Shown: positions 34,135-45,595, counted from the first letter of the stretch. The stretch: 64,000 nt of DNA from Lepus europaeus (GCF_033115175.1 NC_084835.1:84193948-84257947); one strand, 5' to 3'. Numbers and translations: made by a program. The notes: generated by a model not told the origin, from the sequence alone.

Positions 34135-34860
34135 ATGGAAGGCTCTGGGGCATTCCATCAGGAAGCGAATGCCCTTGATGGGTACCACTTCCTGTACCGC
34201 ATGGGCTGCGGCAGCCATGGCTTGGTGAAGCTTGCCTACCGCGTGGCTACCGGGAGGCATCTGGCTGTGAAGATCCTCATGCAAGCCTGCCACTCGCCTT
34301 CCAGCTCGGGGAAGCAGGGGGAAAAGGGGCCATCCTGGCGAGCCTGAGTCAGGAGAACATCACCCGCCTCCTGGGGGTGAGGCCCACAGCCAAGCACACA
34401 TCCCTGGTGATGCAGCTGGCCAGCCAGGGCAATCTCTGGCACATGTGTTGGTGCTGGGTGGCCTGCAGGTGGGCGAGGCCAGCTCGCGGTTCAGCCAGAC
34501 CCTGTCAGCTGTGCACCAATGCCATATGAACCGCGTGGCACACAGAAACCTAAATCTAAGTGATGTGCTGTTGCACTCGCACGTGGAGATCAAACTGGCT
34601 GACTTCGGCATCAGCCCCTGGCTGATGAGAGGGTATTGTGCACCCCACAGTACCATGCCCCAGAATTTTTATCTAGGACTACGGCACCTGTAAGGCTGAC
34701 ATCTAGAGTCTGGAGGTGATCCTGTTCGCCAGGATGACAGCAATGCCACCCTTCTATGGGAGGAACCTGAACCAACTGCAGGAGTCTGTCCTGTCAACCC
34801 AGCCCTGAGGGATCCCCTGGGATGGCTGCTAACCATGGACACCTGGGAGAGGCCCATGGC
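34135..34860 (+). pseudogene. Processed CAMK-type protein kinase pseudogene (sperm motility kinase-like)
   Basis: Several kinase subdomains can be read without introns across three shifting frames. A glycine loop (GCGSHGLVKLA) is followed by the VAIK-type lysine (HLAVKIL), an LVMQLASQGNL hinge, a catalytic loop (VAHRNLNLSDVLL), DFG (LADFGIS), and later VILF...PPFYGRNLNQLQESVL. The catalytic HRD aspartate is Asn. Frameshifts lie near 34315 and 34440. A TAG at 34704-34706 replaces the expected Trp of the WSLGV motif. The order and spacing resemble the SMOK/MARK branch, whose SMOK members are testis-expressed retrogenes. No activity is expected. The SMOK assignment is from memory of the family pattern. 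Confidence 0.8.
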
Positions 34861-34883
34861 AGAGCCTGCAAGGAACCCTTGTT

Positions 34884-35290
34884 ATATATAGAATTCCGGG
34901 ATGACCCAGCAAAACCACTTCTAGGCATAAATGGAAAGAATAGAAAACAGGTACTCAAACACACGTGTGCTTGTTTCACAGCAGTACTCTTCATAATAGC
35001 CCAAAGAAGCAAATCACATATCCATCATTTGACAAAAGGATAAATAAATGTAGTATGCCTGTACAGCGGAATATTATTCAGGCATGAAAAGGAATGAAAT
35101 ACTGACACATGCTCCAAGGTGATCTCAAAAATGAGCTTGAGGAAAGATGCCAGACACAAAAGGTTGCATGTCTTATGACTCTGCGTATATGAAATGGCCA
35201 GAATGGGCAAATCCACAGAGGTGGAAAGCAGGCTAGCGGTTGCCAGGGCCTAGGAGGGCGAGGAGAACGAGTCGATGTTTAAGACGGCTG
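34884..35290 (+). mobile_element. Ancient L1 3'-end fragment
   Basis: It reads ATTCCGGGATGACCCAGC, CACTTCTAGGCATAAATGG, GGAATATTATTCAGGC, ATATGAAATGGCCAGAATGG and GGTTGCCAGGGCCTAGG, in the order of old L1 3' ends. Confidence 0.88.
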
Positions 35291-35384
35291 CGGGTTATCC
35301 CTGGCCTGCCAGAAATGTGTTGCTGCTCAGCTGAGGCGGTGGCTGCACGTTTACCACGTACTGGAGGCCACTGAATGGTTTACC

Positions 35385-35708
35385 TTTTCCAAGATTTCCT
35401 TACTTGTTTGAAAGGCAGCATGGCATAAAGAAATGAGAGACAGAGGTCTTCCACCTGCTGGCTCACTCCCCAAAGGGCTGCAATAGCCGAGGCTGGGCCA
35501 GATGGAAGCCGGGAGCCAGGAGCCGCTACCCATCTCCGAGCTGGGCGGCAGGGCCCAAGCACTTGGGCCTTCCTCTGCTCTTTCCCTGTCCGGGGGCGCA
35601 TTAGCAGGGAGCTGGATGGGAAGTGGGGCCGCCCAGACTAGTCCTGGCACTCAGAGGGGATGCGGGCCTCGGAGCAGGCTTGTCCTGCAGCGCCCAACAC
35701 TGGCCCCA
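35385..35708 (-). mobile_element. Old CSINE-related SINE
   Basis: It has CCACCTGCTGGCTCACTCCCC and ends CAGCGCCCAACACTGGCCCC. Confidence 0.85.
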
Positions 35709-35989
35709 AACTGTTTACCTCAGAACGGCTTACTTTATGGCGTGTGAATTTCGTTTTAACTTAGGACAAGGAAAGCTGGATCGCACACAGGCCAAGGGCA
35801 GGCTTGCCCTCTCGGCCAGTCGGGAGCCTAGGCCCCGCACTCTTACCAGGGGCCTCCATTACTCTGGCTGGAGAATCTAGACGAGGCCGGGCAGGAGACC
35901 ACAACAAGAGTGTAGAGAACACACAAGCAGCCGAGGCGGACAGAATGCCGGATGGGGCCTCCCATCGTGGACCTGGCCTCCAGGTCAGG
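35709..35989. other. Unique sequence upstream of the C18orf21 promoter
   Basis: Nothing recognised apart from rising GC content. Confidence 0.45.
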
Positions 35990-36202
35990 ACTCTCACTGA
36001 TGTAGAAGCCGCAGGGCCGAGGGGCGGGGCCGCGGGCGGCGCCTAGCTGGGCGCGCCTGCGCGCTACACGCGACGCAGAGGAAACCGGAACCCATCTGCC
36101 GAGGGTGCCAGTTTCCGGAGGGAGCCGTGCCCGTTGTCGGCGACGCTGGGAAGGCCATTTCCGGCGTCTCCTTTCCCCCACCAGCCTGCGGCTGCGGCGG
36201 CG

Positions 36203-36279
36203 ATGAGGCAGAAGCACTACCTGGAGGCCGCGGCGCGGAAGCTGCTCTATTCCTGCCCGGGCCAGGCTCGCTATCTGCT
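36203..36279 (+). CDS. C18orf21: C18orf21 coding exon 1
   Basis: It encodes residues 1-25 plus two bases of codon 26. The donor is CT|GTAAGAG. The following intron is only 83 nt and GC-rich. Confidence 0.95.
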
Positions 36280-39200
36280 GTAAGAGAAGGCCGGGCGGGC
36301 AGCGGGGGCGCGCGGCGAGGCGGTGCTGCTTCGCCTCTCACGAGTCTTTCTGTTTCTTACAGCTGGGCCTACGGTTCGTCCCACGGTAGGGAGCGCGCCC
36401 GTCCGCGGTGGGTGGGATGCCGGCGCCTCGCTCTCCTCCACCGCGCTCGCGGGGGCCCCAGGAGGAGCCCCGGCCCTCTCATTAGGAAAGGCCCCGAGGC
36501 CTCTGGGTTTTGGGAAAATGCCCCATTCCTTAGTGCGCCTGCCTTGGCTTGACCTCACGGCGGCATCTGACGCGGGATCCGTCTAACAGGGTTTCCTCAC
36601 GTGGCTCCCAGGTCATGGCCGAGTTCACCTCTTGCTGCTTTAGCCAGGACTTACCGGCCCGCTCTGGGGCTGCTTCCCAGCCTCCCCTACCCGCGAATAG
36701 GGTAATGTCCCAGCGCTCGGCCCTTGGGCCTTGTTCCTAGCTGCAGGCCACCTCCTTGGTGACCGTTTCTCTTCCAGTCTCATTATCCTAAGGACTTGCA
36801 GAGTTCCACACCCCGCCCGGACCGCTCCAAATTCCAGGTCACATATCCGCGTGCCTCCTTGACAGCTTCTTTTCAGTGTCTAGTAAGGTCTGCAGACTTA
36901 CCGTGTCCCCAGTCGGAACTCTTCCCCATCCAGCCCCTCCAGAGTTTCACCTTTCAGTAGTTACTCAGCCCCAACCCCTGGAGCCATTCTTGATTCCCTG
37001 ACAGCCCTACCAGACGTATCCAGCTGGCTACTTCTCACCACATGCATTGCCATCACCCTGGTCCAAGCCGCCGCTGCCTCCCGCTCCGATTACTGTCGGT
37101 GGCTCCCATGGTCTGTTCCCAAGGCAGCAGTCCAAGTGATTGTGGTAAAAGCAGAGCGTGCCACTCCTCCCCATAAGTGACTTCCCATCGCCAGTAAGAG
37201 CAAGCTCTAAAAGGATTGGAAGACCCTCCATGCTGGCCTACCTGACGGCTGACTTGGCTCTCTTCGCTCACCGGCAGCCACACTAGGCCTCCTGGCGGTT
37301 GGTTCAGGGCCTTTGCAGCTGCCGGCCCTGTGGCTGCCACTGTTGCTTCACACGTCTCCCTCCTCCCTGCAAGTGTGACCCAGCGAAGCCTTCCTGGCCA
37401 CCCTTCCCAAGATGGGTAGCTCCGTGAGCACTCCCTTTTCCCCTTTCCCATGTACTCTTATCCCCACCCCCACCCCCTCACTTAGTGTTTAGTGTTGTTA
37501 GTTAGTATCTGCCTTGGTTTTTTCTGCTGTATCTCCAGCATCCAGGACAGAGCGTGGCACTTCACAGTCACTCAGTAAATGAGAATACATTTTACATTGG
37601 GCAGAGCTGACTTGCAGACATGGCTCCTAGAGCTTTGTAGTTGTAACCTGGCACTGAACACAGTGCTTTACAGTAGGTACTTCATTCATGTGCTAATTTT
37701 CTAAAAATGAAACATGTACAGTACAATTTGTTATTTTGTGATGAATATGTTGGTAAAGTATAACAGCCTTTTTTTTTTTTTTAACTTAGTATCAAATAAT
37801 GAGCCAGGTAGCAAAAATTGGAGACTTGCCTATCTGTTGTTGAGAGGAGCAAATGGATGGAATTGTAGTATTTGGAAAATAAATTGTTGTCAATTTATCA
37901 TTTTTGTACATGTTCATCTTTTATATGAACCTGTTAGCCAAAAGGCCAAGAGGGGATAAATGTTCATCTTTGGAGTTGCCTTAGAGAATGTCTGTCCGCT
38001 TATATTAAGCAGCAGTATACTTTTCCGGAATGTTGGAGGTTTATTTGAGGTAACAGTATTCTGATTTGCTGAACAGTGAGTTTCATGTCTAATTTTAGAT
38101 GATAAGAGCAATTTTGAAGAAACATGTCCATACTGTTTCCAGCTGTTGGTTCTGGATAATTCTCGAGTGCGCCTCAAACCCAAGGCCAAATTGACACCTA
38201 AAATACAGAAACTTCTTAATCGAGAAGCAAGAAATTTTACACTCAGTTTTAAAGAAGCAAAAATTTTGAAAAAATACAGAGACTCCAAGAGTGTATTGGT
38301 AAGATTTTACTTCCATATGTATGAATAAACAAATTTTTCTTTTCTTTAACTTAAGAATGAACCTGAAGTGGCCAGCATTATAGTGTAAGTGGGTAAGGCC
38401 ACTACCTGCAACACTGGCATCCCATATGGGTACGGTTCATATCCTGGCTGCTTCACTTCCAATCTAACTCTCTGCTAATGGCTTGGGGAAAGCAGTGGAA
38501 GACGGCTCAAGTGTTTGGGTCCCTGCCACCCACATGGGAGATGGGGATGAAGCTCCTGTCTCCTGGCTTCATCCTATATGCTGCCCAACCCTGGCCATTG
38601 CAGCCATCTCCGGAGCAAACCAGCAGATGGAGACTTTCTCTTTCTACTCTTGCAAATAAATACGTAAATTTTTATTTATTTTGTTTTTAAATCAACCTGA
38701 ATATCACTCTCAGATTTATAGTATTTTCTCATGATTGGTGTATCATCAGGTGTATGGCTTATATTTCATTGTTACCAATTAATTGTTCTCAGACCTTATT
38801 ATTGAGCACATTTATTTTCACAAATTTGAAGATTTCTTGAGATGATCAATACAATACTTTCTTCAGAAAGTTCATGGAAAATGTATAGAATGGAAAAACT
38901 ATGCATGGATTTTGAAAGAATTTCATTTTTTTCCCATGGACTTTTTGAAGTCCTTTTGTATGATAACACCACATGAGTTGCACTTAGCAGCACTATATTA
39001 TTTTTTTCAGTTAGTGGTCCTTTTCATCAAACAGCTCTACCTTATGTATGTAGGTACCATTGTTACTTCATCTGTCATTCTTCCCACCCTCAAGTCAATG
39101 TCTGTTTAATTGTCCAACAAAGGTGAGTGTACCTTGTGTTCACCTTTAAGCGTTGATTGGAGGTCTCTCCTGTGCCAAACAGTGGCTAGAATTGGAGATA

Positions 39201-42200
39201 TAAAATGGAACACAAAAATGACCTAGGGTTTACTAGATACATGTGATAGAGACATAGCAGATATATTTTATATGCTGAATATGCTGTTAACATTCATCAG
39301 TTATTCAAGTGCCTGCTCACTGTCAGATATATGTTGGGCACTGGATATTATAACAACTTAGGGATGGCACATGATTACAACTATTAATAACTTCAATTGA
39401 AAATTGTCATATATAGGGGTTTGCCAGTATTACATCAGGTAAGTACATTGTGCTTTGTCATAAGATTGAGTTTTCAGAGAAAGAGAAAAGATAGAATAGT
39501 GAAGTGAATAGAATGATAAAAGCTGCCTCACTGTCTTCCAGTGTTTTGCCTTCATGAAGCTTACATTCTAAAGTATTTTAATCAGGTCAACTAGAAAAGT
39601 GCTAAGGGTGTTTGGCTGATTTATTTTGATTTATATATCACCTCTTTCCAAAAAGTACAAAGTAACCTACACTGTGATAAATGCAGAACCCACATTTACA
39701 TTTTTGTGTGCTCATGACCATCTGCTCGCCAAGCCAGCTTATATGAATTTTACTGAGACATGGCTGAATTCTGTACATTGTGAGTTAGCTATGTAAAAGA
39801 AAAGATTTTGCTAGAAAATGGACCATTTCTTAAATGAATCCTAAAAAAGAAAGTGATGAAAATGAGGTGTGAGAATGTGATTATTCATTTGGTTTGATAA
39901 ACTAGACCTATAATTATAGAATTGTTAAGGTTTTAAGGAGGGCACTTAAGTTTTATGTTTTATGGGGAAAAGGCTGAAGTTCATTTTTTTAAAATTTTTT
40001 TAAAATTTTTGACAGGCAGAGTGGACAGTGAGAGAGAGACAGAGAGAAAGGTCTTCCTTTTGCCGTTGGTTCACCCTCCAATGGCCGCTGTGGCTGGCGC
40101 ACCGTGGCCAGCGTGCTGTGGCTGGTGCACCGCGCTGTTCCGATGGCAGGAGCCAGGTGCTTCTCCTGGTCTCCCATGGGGTGCAGGGCCCAAGCACTTG
40201 GGCCATCCTCCACTGCACTCCCTGGCCACAGCAGAGAGCTGGCCTGGAAGAGAGGCAACCGGGACAGAATCCGGCACCCCGACCAGGACTAGAACCCGGT
40301 GTGCCAGCGCCACAAGGCGGAGGATTAGCCTGTTGAGCCACGGCACCGGCCTGAAGTTCATATTCTAAAATAAATGTCTACTGCTATTACAGAGGAGGGC
40401 CATCTCTAATCTCCTGCCCAAACACAGTCTTATACTGATAAAGTATAACATGCAAGAATTTAGTGATCGTGTTGCTTGTTATGAACTCACTGGTTTCTTC
40501 TTTTTATGGTAGTTGGTTACTTGTAAAACATGCAACAGAGCAGTTCAGCATCCCGGTAAAAGTAGAAGCTTCCTGTCAGCACTGAAGAGCAGCCCCAGCA
40601 CTCCACTGAGTAAGCTCAGCCGGGAGATAACAGAGAGAAGGACTCCAAATGCAGTAAACCTTACTCTGTCTGCGTCCAGAGGCAAGAGCCCGGCACTGAC
40701 TTTCAGGTATCTTCATTTATAGCCTTATTTGAATTGGCAGTGTGCACTCAACTACTTCTTCTGGTTTCCTCTGTTAAATACACATCCTGACTCTGTGCAG
40801 TTCAGGAGTTGGGCCCCTTTTCCCCTCCATGCTCCTTTTCTAATGGTACACACTGCTGTATCTTTAACTTTCAGCTCACTGTGACTTCAGTTCTATTACT
40901 CTCCTGCCAGCCTCTCCCTGGCCTGCTCCCAGCTGCCCGCTGCACCTATCCACTTCAGCCCTGTACATGTCCCAAACGTCGTACCTCATGTCCCTGCAGC
41001 CAACCACTCAAACCTACTGCTCGTTCTGTCACTGGAACATGCCCTGCTAGACATTCTGGTGGGTGCAGTTGACAGCCCTTACTCCCGTGCTCCTTGTTGC
41101 CAGTTTTTATCTATTCTGTTTCTTTGCTGTTTGCAGGTACTCTCTCCCTTTTCTCCCAAATTCTGCTATCCTCGTTCCGTTTCCTGTTCACTTTTTGTCA
41201 AGACTACTACAGTATCTTCTTATTTCTAGTTTCAAACCCCTTTGAAGTCTTCTTAAAGAACAGTTCAGATTAGCAGACTTTTACACTCACCCCGCAGCAT
41301 GGATCAAATACTCTGGCACAGCTTTTAGCCTCACTAACTGGCATTGGTCTGCCCGCCTGTCTTACTTTGCCTTAATCCATCCTATATGCCGCCAGCACTG
41401 CACCATTCCCAGCCTGCCTCCTTTCTCAACTGTTGTATTTGCTCTTTCCACTATCAGAAATGCCTTAACTAAGACTGTGCACCTGTTTCTGGGTGATCCT
41501 CAAAACCTTATTCACTATGATACTCCATACATTTCATTTCACAGAAACTGAAAGGAATTTTGAAACATTTTGTTGCAGAAAGAGACACTGAGTCTGTTTT
41601 TTTTTTAACATAAATAATAAAATTCACCAAGGACTAGACTATCTGCTTATTGAATGGAAACTTTTATATTGGGCTTGAAGTTTATAAAATTGAGTAAGAA
41701 TTAAAATATATTTTTTAAAGATTTATTTATTTGAAAGACAGAGATAGAGAGAGGTCTTCCATCCACTGGTTCACTCCCCACATGGCCGCATTGGCCAGAG
41801 CTGCGCTGATCCAAAGCCAGGAGCCAGGAGCTTCCTCCATGTCTCCCATGCGGGTGCAGTAGCCCAAGGACTTGGGCCATCTTCCACTGCTTTCCCAGGC
41901 CATCGCAGAGAGCTGGATCAGAAGTGGAATAGCCAGATATCAAACTGGTGCCCATACGGGATGCCAGCACGGCAGATGATGGCTTTACCGGATAAGCCAC
42001 AGCGCTGGCCCCCAAAATTAACATTTTGAGTTTTCTGTATATTCTTAATGTAATTATTTTGATATTTGGTATAAGAATTCATCAAGGAAATTGGGCACAT
42101 TTAAAACACTTTACTTGCCTTTGTACCAGACCAGTTAGTCTTCTGTATCTGCTGGTCCTATATCCACAGATTCAACCAATTGCAGTCAGAAATATTCAGA

Positions 42201-43228
42201 AAAAGTTAAGTCTACAATGAACATGTACAGACCTTTTTTCTTGTATTCCCTGAAGGGTCTAATGTAACAGCCGTCCAGATAGCATTTAGTGTATTAGGTA
42301 TTATAAATAATCAGGAGACGACTGGGAGGATTATGTAGGTTATATGCAGATACTACAGCATATTATACAGGGGACTCTTGCTTCTGCAGATTGTAGTGTC
42401 TGTTGTGGAGGGAGGGAAGTTCCTGGAGTGCACGCAGCACAGACATGGAGGGAGGACTCTGCATTTAGATCTGTGCTGAAATAGGAAACAGCCTTCACAT
42501 TATACAGATGGCGAGGCAGAACAAAGAACAAACTGACCCCAAACAAAGGCCCAAGGAGATGGCGCATAGTTGGAGGGGATGAAATACATTCATTCAGTGG
42601 ATATTTCTGGAGTGCTTCCTGTTTGGCAGTCAGAAAGCGCTGGGATATATAATGGAGCGGAACTTACCTTCTAGCAGGGAAGATACAATGGAATTGTATC
42701 TACTTGTATAGATTGAAATCCTTCATTTTTAAGAAAAGCATTGAGCTGTGAGGAAGGAACATGTTTTTAAAATTTTTATGTAGAATTGCTATGAATATTA
42801 GTGTCAGACTTAAAGCATACATGAACCTAATGACACTTTACCTATAGCTTTATCTTTCAGGTATGATAGAAATTTCCAGAACCATTTAGTGTATCTCCTA
42901 AATGTTGTTTATAACCTATTCAGTGATATTTTTAACAAAATGGGAATGACTGCTAAGTACAGTCACGCCCCATATGTGGCCATACAAAAAAGTGGAAAAT
43001 GAATGTAGTGGCAGTTACCTAGGCTAAGGAGGAAGAAAAATTATTTATTGGCCTGTGGTTTTTTTTCTTTTCAGAACACCCACATCTGGACAGTCAACAC
43101 CTATTTGCTCCCCAAAGAGTGTGAGCAGAACAAAAAAACACTTCTCTCAACTGAAGATGTTGCTTAGCAAGAGTGAATCCCAAGAGAACCCAAAGATGGA
43201 CTTCAGAAATTTCTTGTCTTCTCTTTGA
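36203..43228 (+). CDS. C18orf21: C18orf21 (RMP24), RNase MRP subunit, five coding exons
   Basis: Joined exons are 36203-36279, 36363-36385, 38099-38298, 40513-40706 and 43075-43228. Together they make 648 nt, or 215 residues plus a TGA stop. All four introns are GT-AG and the frame is kept throughout. The protein begins MRQKHYLEAAARKL and carries two Cys pairs, CPYC (C43, C46) and CKTC (C104, C107), which fit a four-Cys zinc ribbon like that of the RPP21/Rpr2 family. Between them is a basic segment (RLKPKAKLTPKIQKLLNREAR, about 55-75). The C-terminal half is rich in Ser, Thr and Lys, probably disordered, and ends KMDFRNFLSSL. Known: the human protein is about 220 aa and has been assigned to nuclear RNase MRP, which processes pre-rRNA. 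Inferred: this is the rabbit orthologue. The start has G at -3 and lies in a CpG island. The stop falls about five residues earlier than in human as I recall it. Confidence 0.96.
36363..36385 (+). CDS. C18orf21: C18orf21 coding exon 2 (23-nt microexon)
   Basis: The acceptor is TTTCTTACAG and the donor is CACG|GTAGGG. It encodes LWAYGSSH, joining exon 1 (phase 2) to exon 3 (phase 1). Skipping it would shift the frame, so it should be constitutive. The next intron is 1713 nt and contains an L2-like fragment near 37.5 kb. Confidence 0.92.
36601..38098 (+). other. C18orf21: C18orf21 intron 2, mostly unique
   Basis: It is SINE-free. An L2-like 3' end lies at about 37515-37590 (ATCTCCAGCATCCAGGACAG, then CAGTCACTCAGTAAATGAG). 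Confidence 0.75.
38099..38298 (+). CDS. C18orf21: C18orf21 coding exon 3
   Basis: It encodes residues 34-100, including the first zinc knuckle (TCPYCFQ) and the basic helix-like segment. The acceptor is CTAATTTTAG and the donor is TTG|GTAAGA. The exon ends in phase 0. The following intron (2214 nt) holds one old SINE, a mariner-like fragment and one young SINE. Confidence 0.96.
38366..38690 (+). mobile_element. Old CSINE-related SINE in intron 3
   Basis: It begins AAGTGGCCAGCATTATAG and ends with a mixed AT tail. Confidence 0.82.
38861..38957. mobile_element. Mariner-type miniature palindromic element
   Basis: The left arm CTTCAGAAAGTTCATGGAAAA pairs with the right arm TTTCCCATGGACTTTTTGAAG. 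The middle reads AACTATGCATGG. The arms look Hsmar2-like from memory. Confidence 0.7.
38958..39984 (+). other. C18orf21: Rest of C18orf21 intron 3, unique
   Basis: No exon or repeat could be recognised. It is AT-rich. Confidence 0.55.
39985..40350 (-). mobile_element. CSINE, young copy in intron 3
   Basis: The exact 11-bp duplication CTGAAGTTCAT lies at 39974-39984 and 40351-40361. It ends about 160 nt before exon 4. Confidence 0.95.
40513..40706 (+). CDS. C18orf21: C18orf21 coding exon 4
   Basis: It encodes residues 101-164 plus two bases, starting LVTCKTCNRAV with the second zinc knuckle, then a Ser/Pro-rich tail (SSPSTPLSKLS). The acceptor is TATGGTAG and the donor is TTTCAG|GTATCT. Confidence 0.95.
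40707..41708 (+). other. C18orf21: C18orf21 intron 4, first part
   Basis: Pyrimidine-rich unique sequence. No repeat could be recognised with confidence. Confidence 0.5.
41709..42013 (-). mobile_element. CSINE, older subfamily in intron 4
   Basis: It begins TTTTTTAAAGATTTATTTATTTG and ends CCACAGCGCTGGCCCCC. Confidence 0.92.
43075..43228 (+). CDS. C18orf21: C18orf21 coding exon 5 with stop
   Basis: A pyrimidine tract and TTTTCAG precede the exon. It encodes RTPTSGQSTP through DFRNFLSSL and stops at TGA 43226-43228. KKHFSQLKMLLS is probably helical. Confidence 0.95.
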
Positions 43229-43747
43229 AGGCTGTTGTAAAAATATGTCTACACTAAAGTTAATTTTGAAAAAAACTTTTTTTTACTGTTACTTATTCTT
43301 TGAATACATGCTAAAGAAGAACCAACTATTCTTGGTATCCTAAGTTTGCAGAGAAAATACCTCATTAGAATGAATAACTAAAACTTGCTTAGTCACAGGA
43401 TGGCTTTAAAGGTCAAAGCACATTGTACACAAAAGGTGGTCAACACTGTGCATTGACAGACACCTAGTGGTGGTGTCATGTCATTTTCTTTCAAAGGGAA
43501 ATTGAGACCTTCGTGAGAGAATCTCTTCACTCATGAAGGTTTTTTCCTCATCGCCAACTCAGAAGAAGGATCAAGTATGTACTGTTATTTTCTGTCACTT
43601 GCATATAACTATATTAGTAAAATTTGAACATTACTCTTATTTTGAATGCAAAAGAGGACATTCTTGATTACAGGTGGCTTGATAAGAACTGAAATTTCCA
43701 TTTGCACAACTATTATTCATACAGTAAAATTTTCCTGAAAACATTTC
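43229..43747 (+). other. C18orf21: Probable C18orf21 3' UTR and downstream unique DNA
   Basis: This is unique, AT-rich sequence after the stop, free of SINEs up to 43748. No AATAAA or ATTAAA hexamer occurs here. Weaker variants do (AATACA near 43302, AGTAAA near 43616 and 43722). The first canonical AATAAA is at 44257-44262, at the end of a truncated SINE. The real cleavage site is therefore uncertain. Confidence 0.45.
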
Positions 43748-44047
43748 TTAAAAAAGATTGATTGATTTATTTGAAAGGCAGAGTTAGAAAGAGAGGTCTT
43801 CCATTCTGTGGTTCACCCCCCAGGTGGCCACAATGGCTGGTGCTGCACCAATCCGAAGCCAGGAGCTTCTTCCGGATCTTCCACGTGGGTGCAGGGGCCC
43901 AAGAACTCTGGCCACCCTCCACTGATTTCCCAGACTATGGCAGAGAGCTGGATCGGAAGTGGAGCAGCTGGGACTCAAACTGGCGCCCATATGGGATGTA
44001 GGCACCACAGGCGGCAAGTTTACCCACCACACCACAGCACCAGCCCC
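43748..44047 (-). mobile_element. CSINE, older subfamily
   Basis: It begins TTAAAAAAGATTGATTGATTT and ends CCACAGCACCAGCCCC. Confidence 0.9.
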
Positions 44048-44106
44048 AAAAGCATTTTATCTTGCTCTGGTGAATACTTATTTCTAGGTCTAAAGATTGT
44101 ATCGGG

Positions 44107-44256
44107 AGGCCAGTGCTATGGCTACACAGGTAAAGCTGCCACCTGTGATACTGGCATCTCATATGAGCATCGACTCAAGTCAAGGAGCTACTCTCCTTCC
44201 AATCCAGCTCTCTGCTAATGTGCCTGGGAAAGCAACAGAAGATGGCCCAAGTACTT
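44107..44256 (+). mobile_element. 3'-truncated SINE
   Basis: Only the first half of the older subfamily is present, stopping at GGCCCAAGTACTT with no tail. Confidence 0.8.
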
Positions 44257-44317
44257 AATAAAACTGGTTTGATCACTGTACAATATATGTATGTATATGT
44301 ATAGAGCATCACTCTGG

Positions 44318-44633
44318 CTGGCGCTGTGGCTCAGTAGGTTGAGCCTCTGCCTGCAGCACCAGCATCCCATGTGGGTGCTGATCCGAGTCCTGGCTGCACC
44401 ACTTCAGATCCAGCTCAGTACTCATGGTCTGGGAAATAGTGGGAGATGGCCCAAGTGCTTGGGCCCCTGCACCCACATGGGAATATGGAAGACTCAGAAG
44501 AAGCTCCTGGCTCCTGGCTTTGGATTGGCACAGCTCTGGCTGTTGCAGCCATTTAGGGAGTGAACCAGTGGATAGAAAACCTCTCTCTCCTTCTGTCTGT
44601 AACTCTGCCTCTCAAATAAATCTTATTTTAAAA
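44318..44633 (+). mobile_element. CSINE, older subfamily
   Basis: It begins TGGCTGGCGCTGTGGCTCAG and ends CAAATAAATCTTATTTTAAAAA. Confidence 0.92.
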
Positions 44634-45579
44634 ATTACACTGCATATACCATAAGTATGTATAATTATTATGTCAATTTAAAATAAACAGTAGTTGCATA
44701 TATAGAACATTTCACAAGTAGTATTGAGCAAAAAATAAACAGCTCTTTAAGTCATTTAAATACTTGGAATTATAAACTGTTCCAAGAAGTTTAAAACTCA
44801 ACAATTTTCATTCATCAGGACGTGGCAAGCTGGAAGGTCAAGGTTAGGTAACAAGTTGGTCTTAGGGTTGTATGAAGTGAAATTATCTAATGACAGCACC
44901 AAAAGAACAGTGAACTGGGCCAGGCATCTGCAGCACCTGGCACTCCTCTTTGCTCATGGTAGCTGCTTTACCTTTCTGAATACCGTGTTTCTCACTCCTC
45001 TTGCTGTTTTGTTCACTTACGCCTGTCCCTGATCACCCAGCCATTGTAAGCTCCTGGGAGTTCTCACTACATAGCAGTTACTCACCAAGCTTTTGGCTTT
45101 GCATGTAGTTTTTCCTTGAGGCATGGTTTTGGAAACTGCCCTCCACTCCAGCTCCACTGCATTCTGAGGGGCCGCTCTTTACAGTATTGGAGACCTTGTC
45201 CTGTGTTTCTGATGCTGTCAACAGGCCTGAGTGATATTACTTTTGAGCCCCCACCCCCGCTCCAGTACCTAGTGTGTTGCTCACCACATAACACAAACAG
45301 CAAATATTCCTAAACTATTTAAACTTGAATTCCTTAGTCCTCTTGTCCACATTAGAACTAAGCACTTTCACATGATTGGAAAGTAGTAAAAGTAGCAACT
45401 TCTGGGTGAGGATTGTACACATTCCAGTTGCAAGTGGAATCATGGATTCTTACTTTTTTTTCTATTTGACAGAAGGGTGTTTGGGCAACTCTAAAGAGAA
45501 TTATTTTTAAAATTTTGGAATGGTGATAAAACTCAGAAGAAAGCACAAGAGTAAATCTTATAATCTTGGATTTAGCAAC
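44634..45579. other. Unassigned unique sequence
   Basis: No gene or repeat family could be named. The GGTCAAGGTTAGG-like block near 44840 did not lead to an assignment. Confidence 0.45.
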
Positions 45580-45595
45580 AGTTTTTTGTTGTTTT

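Larger units (their letters stand above)
35990..36600 (+). promoter_or_regulatory. C18orf21: CpG-island promoter of C18orf21
   Basis: This is a dense CpG stretch over exons 1-2 with no TATA box. An SP1-like GGGGCGGGGC lies near 36020, and an NRF1-like GCGCCTGCGC at 36053-36062. Three ETS cores (CCGGAA at 36085-36090, TTCCGG at 36113-36118 and 36159-36164) lie within 120 nt of the start codon. This is typical of a housekeeping promoter with dispersed starts. The exact start site cannot be read from sequence. Confidence 0.8.

Noticed and set aside
35843-36552. Frames of 115-141 codons around the C18orf21 promoter
   Set aside because: They are CpG-island shadows in other frames of exon 1 and its flanks.
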